A stretch of 40,424 nt of DNA, taken from NCBI GenBank assembly GCA_964371995.1, contig CAYJPG010000013.1:1-40424 (forward strand), in the 5' to 3' direction. Within the stretch, counting starts at the first letter, position 1, and each line of letters opens with the position of its first letter. Under the pieces are notes generated by a model that was given only the letters and a program-made list of their open reading frames with translations, searched no databases and was not told the origin of the DNA. Below, in pieces: positions 30,587-39,304 of this stretch. Origin of the DNA: SHZI01 sp964371995 (GTDB lineage: Bacteria; Pseudomonadota; Gammaproteobacteria; Steroidobacterales; GCA-2729495). A program made the translations under genes and the position numbers.

Positions 30587-32305
30587 GTGACCATGGGTGC
30601 GTTCAAGGAACCACACGGCGGCGAGCTCAGGCAGCTCTACCTCGGTGAAGCGGCGGCTGACGCCGAGAAGAAGACAGCGCGTAACTACAAGTCCTGGGAT
30701 CTCAGCGAGCGCCAGCTCTGCGATCTCGAGCTGATCCTGAACGGCGCGTTCTCGCCCCTCGAAGGCTTCCTCGGCAAGGACGATTACGAGGCTGTGCTGC
30801 GCGACATGCGCCTGAAGTCCGGCGTGATCTGGTCGATACCGATCAATCTCGATGTGAGCCAGGCGTTCTCCGAGACCATCAAGGTTGGCGAGGCCATCGC
30901 GCTGCGCGACCAGGAAGGTGTGCTGATCGCCACGCTGCAGATCCAGGACATCTGGACGCCGGACAAGGCCAAGGAGGCCTGGGCTGTCTACGGCACCGAA
31001 GACCAGAAGCATCCGGGCGTGGACTACATTATGAACACGGCCGGCCCGGTCTATGTGGGTGGCACGGTGCGCGGTGTCGAGCCGCTGACCCACTATGATT
31101 TCAAGCTCTGGCGCGACTCACCGGCTGAACTGCGTGGCCGCTTCCGCAAGCTGGGCTGGCGGAAGGTGGTGGCTTTCCAGACGCGCAATCCGCTGCATCG
31201 CGCTCACCAGGAACTTACCTTCCGTGCCGCCCGCGAGTGCGAGGCTAACCTGCTGATCCAGCCGGTGGTCGGCCTTACCAAGCCCGGTGACGTGGATCAC
31301 TACACGCGTGTGCGTTGCTACGAGCATGTGCTCGAGCAATATCCGGAGCAGACCACGACCCTGTCGCTGTTGAACCTGGCGATGCGTATGGCCGGTCCGC
31401 GCGAGGCGATCTGGCACGCCATCATCCGCAAGAACTACGGCTGCACGCACTTCATCGTCGGCCGCGACCATGCCGGTCCGGGCAATGACTCGAACGGCGA
31501 GCCCTTCTACGGACCCTATGACGCGCAGGAACTGATGGCGCAGTACGAGACCGAGCTCGATATCACGATGGTGCCGTTCAAGGAGATGGTCTACATCGAA
31601 GACCGCGCCCAGTACGTGCCGTCGGACGAAGTCGGCAAGGATGAAAAGGTGCTGAACATCTCCGGCACCGAGTTCCGCCGTCGCCTCAACGAGGGTCTCG
31701 ATATCCCGGAGTGGTTCTCCTTCCCGAAGGTGGTCGAAGAACTGCGCAAGACCCACCCGGCCCGTCACAAGCAGGGCTTCACGATCTTCTTCACTGGCCT
31801 CTCGGGTTCCGGTAAATCGGCCGTGGCTCGTGCGCTGCTCTCCAAGCTGCTGGAAAACGGCAGTCGCCGCGTGACGCTGCTCGACGGTGATCTGGTGCGC
31901 AAGAACCTGTCGAGCGAGCTGGGCTTCTCGAAGGAGCACCGCGACATCAACATCCTGCGTATCGGCTATGTGGCCTCGGAAATCACCCGGAATGGTGGTG
32001 TGGCCATCTGCGCGCCGATCGCGCCCTATACCGTTACGCGGCGCAAGGTCCGCCAGTCGGTCGAGCCGGTCGGTGGCTTCGTCGAGGTGTATGTCTCTAC
32101 CCCGATCGAAGTCTGCGAGCAGCGCGACCGGAAAGGGCTCTACGCCAAGGCCCGTGCCGGTATTCTCAAGGAATTTACTGGAATATCAGATCCTTACGAG
32201 GTGCCGGAGCATCCAGAGGTGGTGATCGACACGCAGGGCATCAGCCCTGACCAGGCGGCCCACCGGATCCTCGTGAAGCTCGAGAGTATGGGCTTTATCC
32301 GTTAG
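30587..32305 (+). CDS. Bifunctional ATP sulfurylase / APS kinase
   Basis: Makes adenosine phosphosulfate (APS) from ATP and sulfate, then phosphorylates it to PAPS. The 572-residue product has an N-terminal homo-oligomer-type ATP sulfurylase domain, with QTRNPLHRAHQ at residues 198-208 and GRDHAGPG near 300. The C-terminal APS kinase domain has the P-loop GLSGSGKS at 404-411, then LLDGDLVRKNLSSELGFS and KGLYAKARAG. Both active sites look complete. The order sulfurylase-kinase is as in Aquifex and fungi, not the animal order. AGAGGA lies five bases before GTG 30587; ATG 30593 is the alternative. No cysDN, cysH or aprAB is nearby. It is preceded by a terminator. Confidence 0.95.
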   Translation: MTMGAFKEPHGGELRQLYLGEAAADAEKKTARNYKSWDLSERQLCDLELILNGAFSPLEGFLGKDDYEAVLRDMRLKSGVIWSIPINLDVSQAFSETIKVGEAIALRDQEGVLIATLQIQDIWTPDKAKEAWAVYGTEDQKHPGVDYIMNTAGPVYVGGTVRGVEPLTHYDFKLWRDSPAELRGRFRKLGWRKVVAFQTRNPLHRAHQELTFRAARECEANLLIQPVVGLTKPGDVDHYTRVRCYEHVLEQYPEQTTTLSLLNLAMRMAGPREAIWHAIIRKNYGCTHFIVGRDHAGPGNDSNGEPFYGPYDAQELMAQYETELDITMVPFKEMVYIEDRAQYVPSDEVGKDEKVLNISGTEFRRRLNEGLDIPEWFSFPKVVEELRKTHPARHKQGFTIFFTGLSGSGKSAVARALLSKLLENGSRRVTLLDGDLVRKNLSSELGFSKEHRDINILRIGYVASEITRNGGVAICAPIAPYTVTRRKVRQSVEPVGGFVEVYVSTPIEVCEQRDRKGLYAKARAGILKEFTGISDPYEVPEHPEVVIDTQGISPDQAAHRILVKLESMGFIR

Positions 32306-32325
32306 GGTGATAGCCTGTCGAGCAT

Positions 32326-33666
32326 ATGCCGGGCAAGGTTTATATAAAGACATTCGGGTGTCAGATGAACGAGTACGACTCCAGCCGTATGCTGGACGTG
32401 CTCCGCGTCAGTCACGGGATGGAGTCGACGGACCGGCCTGAAGAGGCTGACGTGCTCCTGCTCAACACCTGCTCGATACGCGAGAAGGCCCAGGAAAAGG
32501 TTTTCTCGCACCTCGGGGTCTGGCGCGAACTCAAGGAGCAGCGCCCCGGCGTGCTGATCGGCGTCGGTGGCTGCGTCGCCAGTCAGGAAGCCGAGGCGGT
32601 TCGCAGCCGCGCACCATTTGTCGATATGGTTTTTGGTCCGCAGACCCTGCATCGCCTGCCCGGCTTCATCGACGAAATCCGCGCGCGCGGCCGGGCCGTC
32701 GTCGATGTGAGCTTCCCGGAAATTGAAAAATTCGACCGTCTGCCCGAGCCCCGGGCAGACGGTCCGACAGGCTTTGTGTCGATCATGGAAGGCTGCAGCA
32801 AGTACTGCAGCTTCTGTGTCGTGCCTTACACGCGCGGCGAAGAAGTCAGCCGCCCGCTCGACGATGTGGTCGCCGAGGTGGCCGGGCTTGCAGCGCAGGG
32901 CGTGCGTGAAGTCACGCTGCTTGGACAGAACGTCAACGGTTTCCGCGGCCCGACCCACGACGGGAAATTCGCTGATCTGGCCCTGCTGATCAACTATGTA
33001 GCCCTGATCGAGGGCATCGAGCGCATCCGTTTCACCACCTCGCACCCGCGCGAGTTCAACGATCGCCTGATCGATGCCTATGCGCGCGTGCCGAAGCTCG
33101 CCAATCACCTGCATCTGCCGGTGCAGAGCGGTTCGGACCGGATCCTCACGCTGATGAAGCGCGGGCATACGGTTGCCGAATACCGGGAGAAGATCCGTGT
33201 CCTGCGCGCAGTACGGCCGGATATCAGCATCTCGACAGATCTGATCGTCGGCTTCCCTGGCGAGACAGCCGAGGATTTTGCAGCAACCATGCAGCTCATC
33301 GAGGCCATCGGCTTTGACCAGTCTTTCAGCTTTGTCTACAGCCCGCGGCCCGGTACGCCGGCTGCGGCACTGGCCGACCCGGTACCTGAAGAAGAAAAGC
33401 TGAGCCGACTCGCAGAACTCCAGGCGAAAATCACGGCGCATTCACAGTCGATCAGCCGTGACATGATCGGTACCGTGCAGCGCGTGCTGGTTGAACGGCC
33501 GTCGCGCAAGAATCCGCGGCAGCTCGCCGGCAAGACCAGCAACAATCGTTGGGTAAATTTTGACGGGCCACCGGACTGCATCGGGCGCTTCGTGGACCTG
33601 CTGATCACCGAGGCGATGGCCAATTCGCTGCGTGGCCGGCTCGTGTCCTCCGCTCTGGCGGCCTGA
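32326..33666 (+). CDS. miaB: tRNA-2-methylthio-N6-dimethylallyladenosine synthase
   Basis: Radical-SAM enzyme that methylthiolates i6A37 in tRNAs reading UNN codons. The 446-residue product has the N-terminal MTTase domain with cysteines 12, 49 and 83 for the auxiliary cluster (TFGCQMNEYD, LLNTCSIREKA, GGCVA), the radical-SAM triad C157-x3-C161-x2-C164 in GCSKYCSFCVVPYTRG, and a C-terminal TRAM region (VLVERPSRKNPRQLAGKTSN). The ATG at 32326 is 20 bases after the sulfurylase stop, and phoH follows after 15 bases. The miaB-phoH-ybeY-corC-lnt order is widely conserved. Confidence 0.97.
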   Translation: MPGKVYIKTFGCQMNEYDSSRMLDVLRVSHGMESTDRPEEADVLLLNTCSIREKAQEKVFSHLGVWRELKEQRPGVLIGVGGCVASQEAEAVRSRAPFVDMVFGPQTLHRLPGFIDEIRARGRAVVDVSFPEIEKFDRLPEPRADGPTGFVSIMEGCSKYCSFCVVPYTRGEEVSRPLDDVVAEVAGLAAQGVREVTLLGQNVNGFRGPTHDGKFADLALLINYVALIEGIERIRFTTSHPREFNDRLIDAYARVPKLANHLHLPVQSGSDRILTLMKRGHTVAEYREKIRVLRAVRPDISISTDLIVGFPGETAEDFAATMQLIEAIGFDQSFSFVYSPRPGTPAAALADPVPEEEKLSRLAELQAKITAHSQSISRDMIGTVQRVLVERPSRKNPRQLAGKTSNNRWVNFDGPPDCIGRFVDLLITEAMANSLRGRLVSSALAA

Positions 33667-33681
33667 GGATCGCCGACACAT

Positions 33682-34713
33682 ATGCCTGGTCCTGAAACGA
33701 GCCCCGAACCCGCTTCGGAAACGCAGGAGCTGCTGCTCGAATCGCCTGACAATGCGGCGCTCGCCAACCTGTCCGGCCAGTTCGATGAAAACCTGCGGCA
33801 GATCGAGCGGCGGCTCGATATCCTCATCAGCAATCGCGGCGACCGCTTCCGGCTCAGCGGTCCGCCGGCTGCAGTAGAGGCCGGCAGCCGTATCCTGCGC
33901 GAATTGTTCCGGCTGGCGGCAACAGCGCCGGTCGATGCACAGCGCCTGCACATGACGATCCAGGAGAACCTGATGGAGCACGCGGCGGCGCAGGGTGCCG
34001 GGTCCGCAGATGACGGCGGTTTGACCATGAAGACGCGGCGCCTGCATATCCGGCCCCGCGGCAGCAATCAGCGCGCTTATCTGGAAGCGATCGGCAGCCA
34101 TGACCTGTGTTTCGGTATCGGGCCGGCCGGTACCGGCAAGACCTATCTGGCGGTAGCCAGTGCAGTGGCGGCGCTGGAAGAGGAGCGCGTACGGCGGATC
34201 GTGCTGGTCCGTCCGGCGGTGGAGGCCGGCGAGCGGCTCGGCTTCCTGCCCGGCGACATGTCGCAGAAGGTAGATCCCTATTTGCGCCCGATGTACGACG
34301 CACTTTACGAGATGATGGGCTTCGATCGCGTGGCACGGCTGATCGAGCGCAATATCATTGAAGTTGCGCCACTGGCCTTCATGCGCGGCCGCTCGCTCAA
34401 CGAGAGCTTCGTGATCCTCGACGAGGCGCAGAACACCTCCATCGAACAGATGAAGATGCTGGTGACCCGGCTCGGCTTCGGTTCGTGTGCTGTGATTACC
34501 GGCGACCTGACCCAGATCGATTTGCCCAGACACCAGCTTTCCGGTCTCAGGCATGCGACGCAGGTACTGCAGGGTGTGGCGGGGATCAATTTCACGTACT
34601 TCACCGCGGGCGATGTCGTCCGGCATGCGCTCGTTCAGCGCATCGTCGAGGCCTATCAGCGTTTCGAGGCGGCGGCTGCACCGAAAGAAGGCGAGCGGCA
34701 CGGTGGGGGCTGA
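33682..34713 (+). CDS. ybeZ: PhoH-family ATPase (YbeZ)
   Basis: A cytosolic P-loop ATPase linked to RNA metabolism, usually encoded with YbeY. The 343-residue product has an N-terminal KH-like region (about residues 20-90), then the PhoH ATPase domain with Walker A GPAGTGKTYLAVASAV near residue 147, LVRPAVEAGERLGFLPGDM near 175, Walker B VILDEAQNTS near 250 and GDLTQIDLP near 275. The ATG at 33682 matches the family start. Its end overlaps the ybeY start by 11 bases, implying coupled translation and joint function. Confidence 0.94.
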   Translation: MPGPETSPEPASETQELLLESPDNAALANLSGQFDENLRQIERRLDILISNRGDRFRLSGPPAAVEAGSRILRELFRLAATAPVDAQRLHMTIQENLMEHAAAQGAGSADDGGLTMKTRRLHIRPRGSNQRAYLEAIGSHDLCFGIGPAGTGKTYLAVASAVAALEEERVRRIVLVRPAVEAGERLGFLPGDMSQKVDPYLRPMYDALYEMMGFDRVARLIERNIIEVAPLAFMRGRSLNESFVILDEAQNTSIEQMKMLVTRLGFGSCAVITGDLTQIDLPRHQLSGLRHATQVLQGVAGINFTYFTAGDVVRHALVQRIVEAYQRFEAAAAPKEGERHGGG

Positions 34714-35218
34714 GCCACCGGGGCCACACGTCGATATCGACGTGCAGCTTGCTACGGGCGAGGCTCCGCTGCCGGATGGCGCCGACTTCGAGCGCTGGGT
34801 CCATACCGCCATGCGGGTGGCAGGCAGTCGGCGCAACGGCGAACTGGCGATCAGGCTGGTCGGTGCAGATGAAGGCGGTAAGCTCAACCAGACCTGGCGG
34901 GACAAACCGGGGCCGACCAATGTGCTGGCCTTTCCACCTCCTGATCTCGCGGCTGCCGGGTTGCCGGATGATGTGCCGGCGGAGTTCGGTGATCTGGTGA
35001 TTTGTCTGCCCGTCGTGGTCCGCGAGGCGGCCGAGCAGGGCAAGGCGCCGCTTGCACATCTGGCCCATCTGGTCGTGCACGGCACCCTGCATCTGCTTGG
35101 CCACACGCACGATGGCGAGGCCGATACGGCCCGCATGGAAGAGCTGGAGACCGCGGCGCTGGCGGGACTGGGCTTTCCGGATCCCTATGTCACCGACGCC
35201 CACGCAGGAACCAAGTAG
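34703..35218 (+). CDS. ybeY: Endoribonuclease / rRNA maturation factor YbeY
   Basis: Zinc-dependent single-strand endoribonuclease in 16S rRNA 3' maturation and 70S quality control. The 171-residue product from GTG 34703 contains GADEGGKLNQTWRDKPGPTNVLAFP and the zinc site HLVVHGTLHLLGHTHD, with ligands His126, His130 and His136. The longer open frame reaching into phoH lacks homology; GTG 34703 is the first plausible start before VDIDVQLA and overlaps the phoH stop by 11 bases. corC starts 12 bases after the stop. Confidence 0.95.
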   Translation: MGAEPPGPHVDIDVQLATGEAPLPDGADFERWVHTAMRVAGSRRNGELAIRLVGADEGGKLNQTWRDKPGPTNVLAFPPPDLAAAGLPDDVPAEFGDLVICLPVVVREAAEQGKAPLAHLAHLVVHGTLHLLGHTHDGEADTARMEELETAALAGLGFPDPYVTDAHAGTK

Positions 35219-35230
35219 AATGCAGCCATC

Positions 35231-36103
35231 ATGACTGACGACGATACCGACGAACGATCAGGCGGGACCTGGTTCGGCCGCCTGCGGCAGGTAATCAGGG
35301 GCGATACCGCCACCCGCGAGGACTTGCTCCAGCTGTTGCGCGATGCGCACGACCGCACGGTGCTCGATGCTGACGAACTCGCGATGCTCGAGGGTGTGCT
35401 GGCGGTTTCCGAAATGCAGGTGCGCGACGTGATGGTGCCGCGTTCGCAAATGGTGGTGCTGGAACGTGATGCCTCGCGCGATGAAATACTGAAGACCATC
35501 GTCGAGAGTGGTCACTCCCGGTTCCCGCTGATCGGCAACGACCGCGAAGAAGTGGTCGGTATCCTGCTCGCCAAGGATGTGTTGCGCTACTTCGTCGAAG
35601 CGCCGGATCAGGCCTTCGATATCACGCGCTGGCTGCGTCCGGCGACCTTCATTCCAGAAAGCAAACGGCTCAACCGGCTACTCAAGGAGCTGCGTATGAG
35701 CCGCAAGCACCTCGCCGTGGTGGTCGATGAATATGGCGGCATCGCCGGGCTGATTACCATCGAGGACGTGCTTGAGGAGATCGTCGGCGAGATCGACGAT
35801 GAATTCGATGCAGCCGAGGCCGGGCCGATCGAGCAGCAGGACCCTGGCTGTTATCACCTGCGCGCGCTGACCCGCATCGAAGAGTTCAATGAGTTCTTTG
35901 ATACCTCGCTGGAGGACGAACACTACGACACGGTTGGTGGACTGGTGATGTATGCGCTGGGGCATCTGCCGCGCCGGGGCGAAACCGTGACCGTCGGTAA
36001 ATTCCAGTTCCGCGTATTGCAGGCGGACCGGCGTCGTATCCACAGCGTCGAGGTTACGCGTCGTGCGGCCTCTGCTGAGGACGGCGACACCGCCGCAGCC
36101 TGA
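35231..36103 (+). CDS. corC: CorC/HlyC-family CBS-domain protein (YbeX)
   Basis: A cytosolic protein annotated as a magnesium/cobalt efflux regulator; in E. coli YbeX is also tied to ribosome metabolism. The 290-residue product has an acidic N terminus, then the motif VSEMQVRDVMVPRSQMVVLERD near residue 60 that opens two CBS domains (about residues 65-190). It ends with the CorC_HlyC C-terminal domain (YDTVGGLVMYALGHLPRRGETV near 235). It lacks the membrane domain of larger relatives. It is the typical gene between ybeY and lnt. The ATG at 35231 lies 12 bases after ybeY. Confidence 0.94.
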   Translation: MTDDDTDERSGGTWFGRLRQVIRGDTATREDLLQLLRDAHDRTVLDADELAMLEGVLAVSEMQVRDVMVPRSQMVVLERDASRDEILKTIVESGHSRFPLIGNDREEVVGILLAKDVLRYFVEAPDQAFDITRWLRPATFIPESKRLNRLLKELRMSRKHLAVVVDEYGGIAGLITIEDVLEEIVGEIDDEFDAAEAGPIEQQDPGCYHLRALTRIEEFNEFFDTSLEDEHYDTVGGLVMYALGHLPRRGETVTVGKFQFRVLQADRRRIHSVEVTRRAASAEDGDTAAA

Positions 36104-36118
36104 TACCAGCGCAAGCCC

Positions 36119-37630
36119 GTGGTGATCCGTCGCCTGCAGAACAGTCGCGGACTTTTTCTGGCGCTTGCTGCCGGCGCCTGTCTGCCGCTTGGCTTTGCTC
36201 CCTTCGCACTCTGGTGGCTGACGCCGCTGCTGTTTGCCGGACTGTTTTTGCTGCTCGACGGACAGCCGACGCGTGAGCGCGCGTTGCGGGCCTTCGGCTT
36301 TGGTTTCGGTGCCTTCGTCACGGGCACGTACTGGCTCTACATCAGCATCCACGATTTTGGCGGCCTTGCGCCGCCAATTGCCGGTGGCATCGTGCTGCTG
36401 CTGATTCTCATCATGTCGCTCTATCACGCGGTCTGGATCCTGTTCTGCAGCCTGGTGCCGTGCCGCGCCCGGGCCTGGCAGTGTCTCGCCATCCTGCCCG
36501 CCGGATGGACGCTCATCGAATGGCTGCGCGGCTGGTTGTTCGGCGGCTTTCCCTGGTTGAGCGTCGGTTACAGCCAGATCGACGGACCGCTCGCGGTCTG
36601 GGCACCTTTGCTCGGCGTGCACGGGATCTCCCTGCTGGTGCTGCTGATTGCCGGTGCTCTTGTTGTGCTGCCGGGCGGTACCTTGCGCGCACGACTCGCG
36701 GGGCTACTCGTGATTGGCCTGATCGCCGGCGGCACCCTGTTGCTTGACGAGGTGCAGTGGACCACGCCGCATGGCGATCCGCTGCAGGTTGCACTGGTGC
36801 AGGGCGGTATCACGCAGGACCGCAAGTGGCTGGCTGAAGAACTCGAGTCTACCCAGGCGCTGTACAGCAAGCTCACCATCGGTCTGGACAAGCCGGATGT
36901 CATCATCTGGCCCGAGGCCGCTATCCCGGCGCTCGCGCATGAAGTCGAGGACTACCTCACTGCCTTCGCCGAACTCGCCAAGGCACGCCACCAGACCATC
37001 GTGCTCGGCATTCTCACCTACGAGTTTGACACCAAGGCCTTCCACAACTCACTGTTGATGATCGGCGAGGGCGCCGGCCTCTATCACAAGCGCCACCTCG
37101 TGCCCTTCGGCGAATACTTCCCGGTGCCGGATTTCATTCGCAACATGTTGCGAATGATGAACCTGCCCTATCAGGACATCGATGCCGGTCCGGCTCACCA
37201 GCTGCCCTTGCAGATGCCTGGCGTCGCGCTTGCGCCGACCATCTGCTACGAAGACGTCTTCGGCACCGAACTGCGCAGCTTCCTGCCCGCCGCCGGGCTG
37301 CTCGTTAATGTCAGCAACGATGCCTGGTTCGGCGATTCAATTGCGCCGCACCAGCACCTGCAGATGGCGCGCTTCCGCGCTCTCGAAACCGGCCGCTACA
37401 TGCTGCGCAGCACGAACACCGGCATCACGGCGATCATCGATGAGCAGGGCAGAGTGATTGAGCGCGGCAAACAGTTCGGCGTCGCGATCGTGAGTGGAAC
37501 GGCGCAACCTTTTAGCGGTGCAACCCCGTGGGTGCGCTTCGGCAATACACCGGTACTTGGCGCGTGCCTGCTGCTGTTGTTGCTGCCCGTCGTGTTCTGT
37601 CGCATGCCCGGTATTGCTTCGGCAGATTAG
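36119..37630 (+). CDS. lnt: Apolipoprotein N-acyltransferase
   Basis: Inner-membrane enzyme that adds the third acyl chain to lipoproteins. The 503-residue product has an N-terminal bundle of hydrophobic helices (residues about 8-210) followed by a nitrilase-type periplasmic domain. The Glu-Lys-Cys triad is visible as WPEAAIPA near residue 265, LYHKRHLVPFGEYFPVPDF near 325 and PTICYEDVFGTEL near 375. A final hydrophobic segment lies at about 480-495. The start is GTG at 36119 or the adjacent GTG at 36122, 15 bases after corC. The lipoprotein adaptor at 17.6-18.7 kb would be one natural substrate. Confidence 0.96.
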   Translation: MVIRRLQNSRGLFLALAAGACLPLGFAPFALWWLTPLLFAGLFLLLDGQPTRERALRAFGFGFGAFVTGTYWLYISIHDFGGLAPPIAGGIVLLLILIMSLYHAVWILFCSLVPCRARAWQCLAILPAGWTLIEWLRGWLFGGFPWLSVGYSQIDGPLAVWAPLLGVHGISLLVLLIAGALVVLPGGTLRARLAGLLVIGLIAGGTLLLDEVQWTTPHGDPLQVALVQGGITQDRKWLAEELESTQALYSKLTIGLDKPDVIIWPEAAIPALAHEVEDYLTAFAELAKARHQTIVLGILTYEFDTKAFHNSLLMIGEGAGLYHKRHLVPFGEYFPVPDFIRNMLRMMNLPYQDIDAGPAHQLPLQMPGVALAPTICYEDVFGTELRSFLPAAGLLVNVSNDAWFGDSIAPHQHLQMARFRALETGRYMLRSTNTGITAIIDEQGRVIERGKQFGVAIVSGTAQPFSGATPWVRFGNTPVLGACLLLLLLPVVFCRMPGIASAD

Positions 37631-37657
37631 GCGATACCGGGGGTCTTCGATTGCTCA

Positions 37658-37685
37658 TTGTCGACAGGACTCCCCCTGGTATAAG
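37658..37685 (+). promoter_or_regulatory. Sigma70-like promoter candidate for the DUF805 gene
   Basis: TTGTCG (37658-37663) and TATAAG (37680-37685) are spaced by 16 bases, starting 28 bases after the lnt stop. It would give a leader of about 45 bases ending in the strong AAGGAGG ribosome site at 37725-37731. Sequence match only. Confidence 0.45.
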
Positions 37686-37735
37686 GTCACTCTGCGGCAA
37701 CGCCCCATGAACCGGGCAGTCACGAAGGAGGCAAC

Positions 37736-38104
37736 ATGAATTGGTTTCTCCTGGTTCTGAAAAAGTACGCAGATTTTTCCGGCCGCGCACAGCGGGCAGA
37801 GTATTGGTATTTCACCCTGTTTTATATTCTCATTTACCTTGCGTTAGCCTTCATTGATGGTGTCGCGGGTACTTTCAGCATGGAAATGGGAATGGGGCTG
37901 GCAAGCACCATTTTCATGCTGGTGATGATTGTCCCGAGCATGGCTGTCGGCGTGCGGCGACTTCACGACACTGACCGCAGCGGCTGGTGGCTGCTGATCG
38001 GGCTGGTTCCATTGATTGGCATCGTTCTGATCGTCTTTCTGGTCCGGGATGGCACGCCCGGCGAGAATCGATTTGGCGCCAATCCCAAAGCGGTTGCCAG
38101 TTAG
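37736..38104 (+). CDS. DUF805 inner-membrane protein
   Basis: A 122-residue protein with the DUF805 family layout: N-terminal MNWFLLVLKKYADFSGRAQR followed by AEYWYF, then three or four hydrophobic helices. The diagnostic VGVRRLHDTDRSGWWLLIGLVP segment falls near residue 70, ending in GENRFGANP. Its function is unknown; E. coli relatives are YhaH and YhaI. It has a near-ideal AAGGAGG ribosome site four bases before the ATG, the strongest in this part of the window, suggesting high translation. It is likely a single-gene unit. Confidence 0.9.
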   Translation: MNWFLLVLKKYADFSGRAQRAEYWYFTLFYILIYLALAFIDGVAGTFSMEMGMGLASTIFMLVMIVPSMAVGVRRLHDTDRSGWWLLIGLVPLIGIVLIVFLVRDGTPGENRFGANPKAVAS

Positions 38105-38200
38105 TAGCGTATTTTGAATCCTCCGCAAGCGGACTCCGGGCCGAATTCATACTAAACTTCTCCACCAGTTTCCCGAGTGTCGACCCAAGGATCACAGCCC

Positions 38201-38686
38201 ATGTCTTCAACAAAAGCCTCCCAGTACACTGTCGCCAAGGTGCTGCACTGGATTGCCGGTGCGTTTATCGGCTTTAACCTGATGTCCGGATGGCGGATCG
38301 CCACTTTTGAGCTGAATGTGAAAGAGATCCTCATCTCGATCCACTCAGGTGTCGGGATCATGGTGTTCACGCTCATGATTGTTCGCTGGTGGTGGCGCAA
38401 GAAGAACAACCTCTACACGCCGCCGAAGTGGTGGAAGCGCTGGCCGATCGTGCTGCAGTGGATCTTTTATCCCTTGCTGCTGATACAGGCGATCCTCGGT
38501 TTTTGTGTGGCGCTGTACAACGACTACGACGTGAAGGCATTCGGCTTTATCGATATTTCGTCCCTTGCGGACAGTAATCCGATGTTGCGCGCACTGTTCT
38601 TTGACCTGCACACCTGGCTCGCAGTCGCGCTCATCGTCCTTGTGCTCACGCATGGCGCTGACCGGCTGAAGACGCTGTTTACCTGA
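38201..38686 (+). CDS. Cytochrome b561-like membrane protein
   Basis: A 161-residue protein with four hydrophobic helices and histidines placed as in the bacterial cytochrome b561/YodB family: VAKVLHWIAGAF (helix 1), SIHSGVGIMVF (helix 2), FFDLHTWLAVALIVLVLTHG (helix 4, two histidines). Such proteins bind two b haems and shuttle electrons, for instance from quinol to superoxide or oxygen. The ATG at 38201 is preferred to an in-frame GTG at 38177; AAGG is ten bases upstream. No obvious partner is adjacent, so the electron donor and acceptor are unknown. Confidence 0.85.
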   Translation: MSSTKASQYTVAKVLHWIAGAFIGFNLMSGWRIATFELNVKEILISIHSGVGIMVFTLMIVRWWWRKKNNLYTPPKWWKRWPIVLQWIFYPLLLIQAILGFCVALYNDYDVKAFGFIDISSLADSNPMLRALFFDLHTWLAVALIVLVLTHGADRLKTLFT

Positions 38687-38743
38687 GCCGGCTGCAGGCT
38701 GGCGCTTGAACGGTGCTGAAGCAAAACAGATTTCCGGTGTCTG

Positions 38744-39190
38744 ATGCGAATTCTGTTACTTGCGCTGGGTTTTCTGCTTGTCAGCATGGTGGCTTTGCCA
38801 CTGCTGAGTATCACTGTCGGTCGCCTGGTAATTGACGACGGCATCGAGAGCTTTCGCAGCGACCCGCTCGCGTACAAGGTGGCCAGGAACGCCTATGACC
38901 TGGCCCAGCGGCACCGGGACAATCCGGTTCAGCGCCTCGTTGCACCTGCCGCGCGCGTGGTGGCGGTTACATTCAAGCCCGGACACTGCCTGAAAGCGGC
39001 TGGTTCGGTTTCCTTGCCGTCATCGAATGACCAGGGCCGCCGGCCCTCTCTCGGAAAGACGTCCGCGGATCCCGATGCGGCTGTTATGCGCGAATACACC
39101 GCACAGGTTCGCTTTCATACCTTTTTCGGATATCCGGTCGAGGATGTGTTTGTCGAGTGCGGGGGCGATAGCGTCAGCAACTTGCCCTGA
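38744..39190 (+). CDS. Unrecognised membrane-anchored protein
   Basis: I do not recognise this 148-residue product. It opens with a single hydrophobic segment (MRILLLALGFLLVSMVALPL then LS), probably a membrane anchor or signal peptide, followed by a soluble domain with two cysteines (GHCLKAAG near residue 81 and VFVECGGDS near 139) that could form a disulfide in the periplasm. The C-terminal YTAQVRFHTFFGYPVEDVFV looks like beta strands. It sits between the b561 gene and leuS on the same strand. The frame is open for its whole length with no competing gene apart from an antisense frame. Confidence 0.6.
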   Translation: MRILLLALGFLLVSMVALPLLSITVGRLVIDDGIESFRSDPLAYKVARNAYDLAQRHRDNPVQRLVAPAARVVAVTFKPGHCLKAAGSVSLPSSNDQGRRPSLGKTSADPDAAVMREYTAQVRFHTFFGYPVEDVFVECGGDSVSNLP

Positions 39191-39304
39191 TGGCCGTGCC
39201 CGACCACGCGTGATTGTTGTCCGTTCGCTGACGCTGCCTGCAAGCAACCCGCCTCCCGGTGTATCCTTGCCGGCCATTTTCAATGACTTGCAAGCACCGT
39301 ATCC

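Noticed and set aside
33442..35136. 564-codon open frame on the - strand
   Set aside because: Antisense to miaB, phoH and ybeY, which have intact catalytic motifs.
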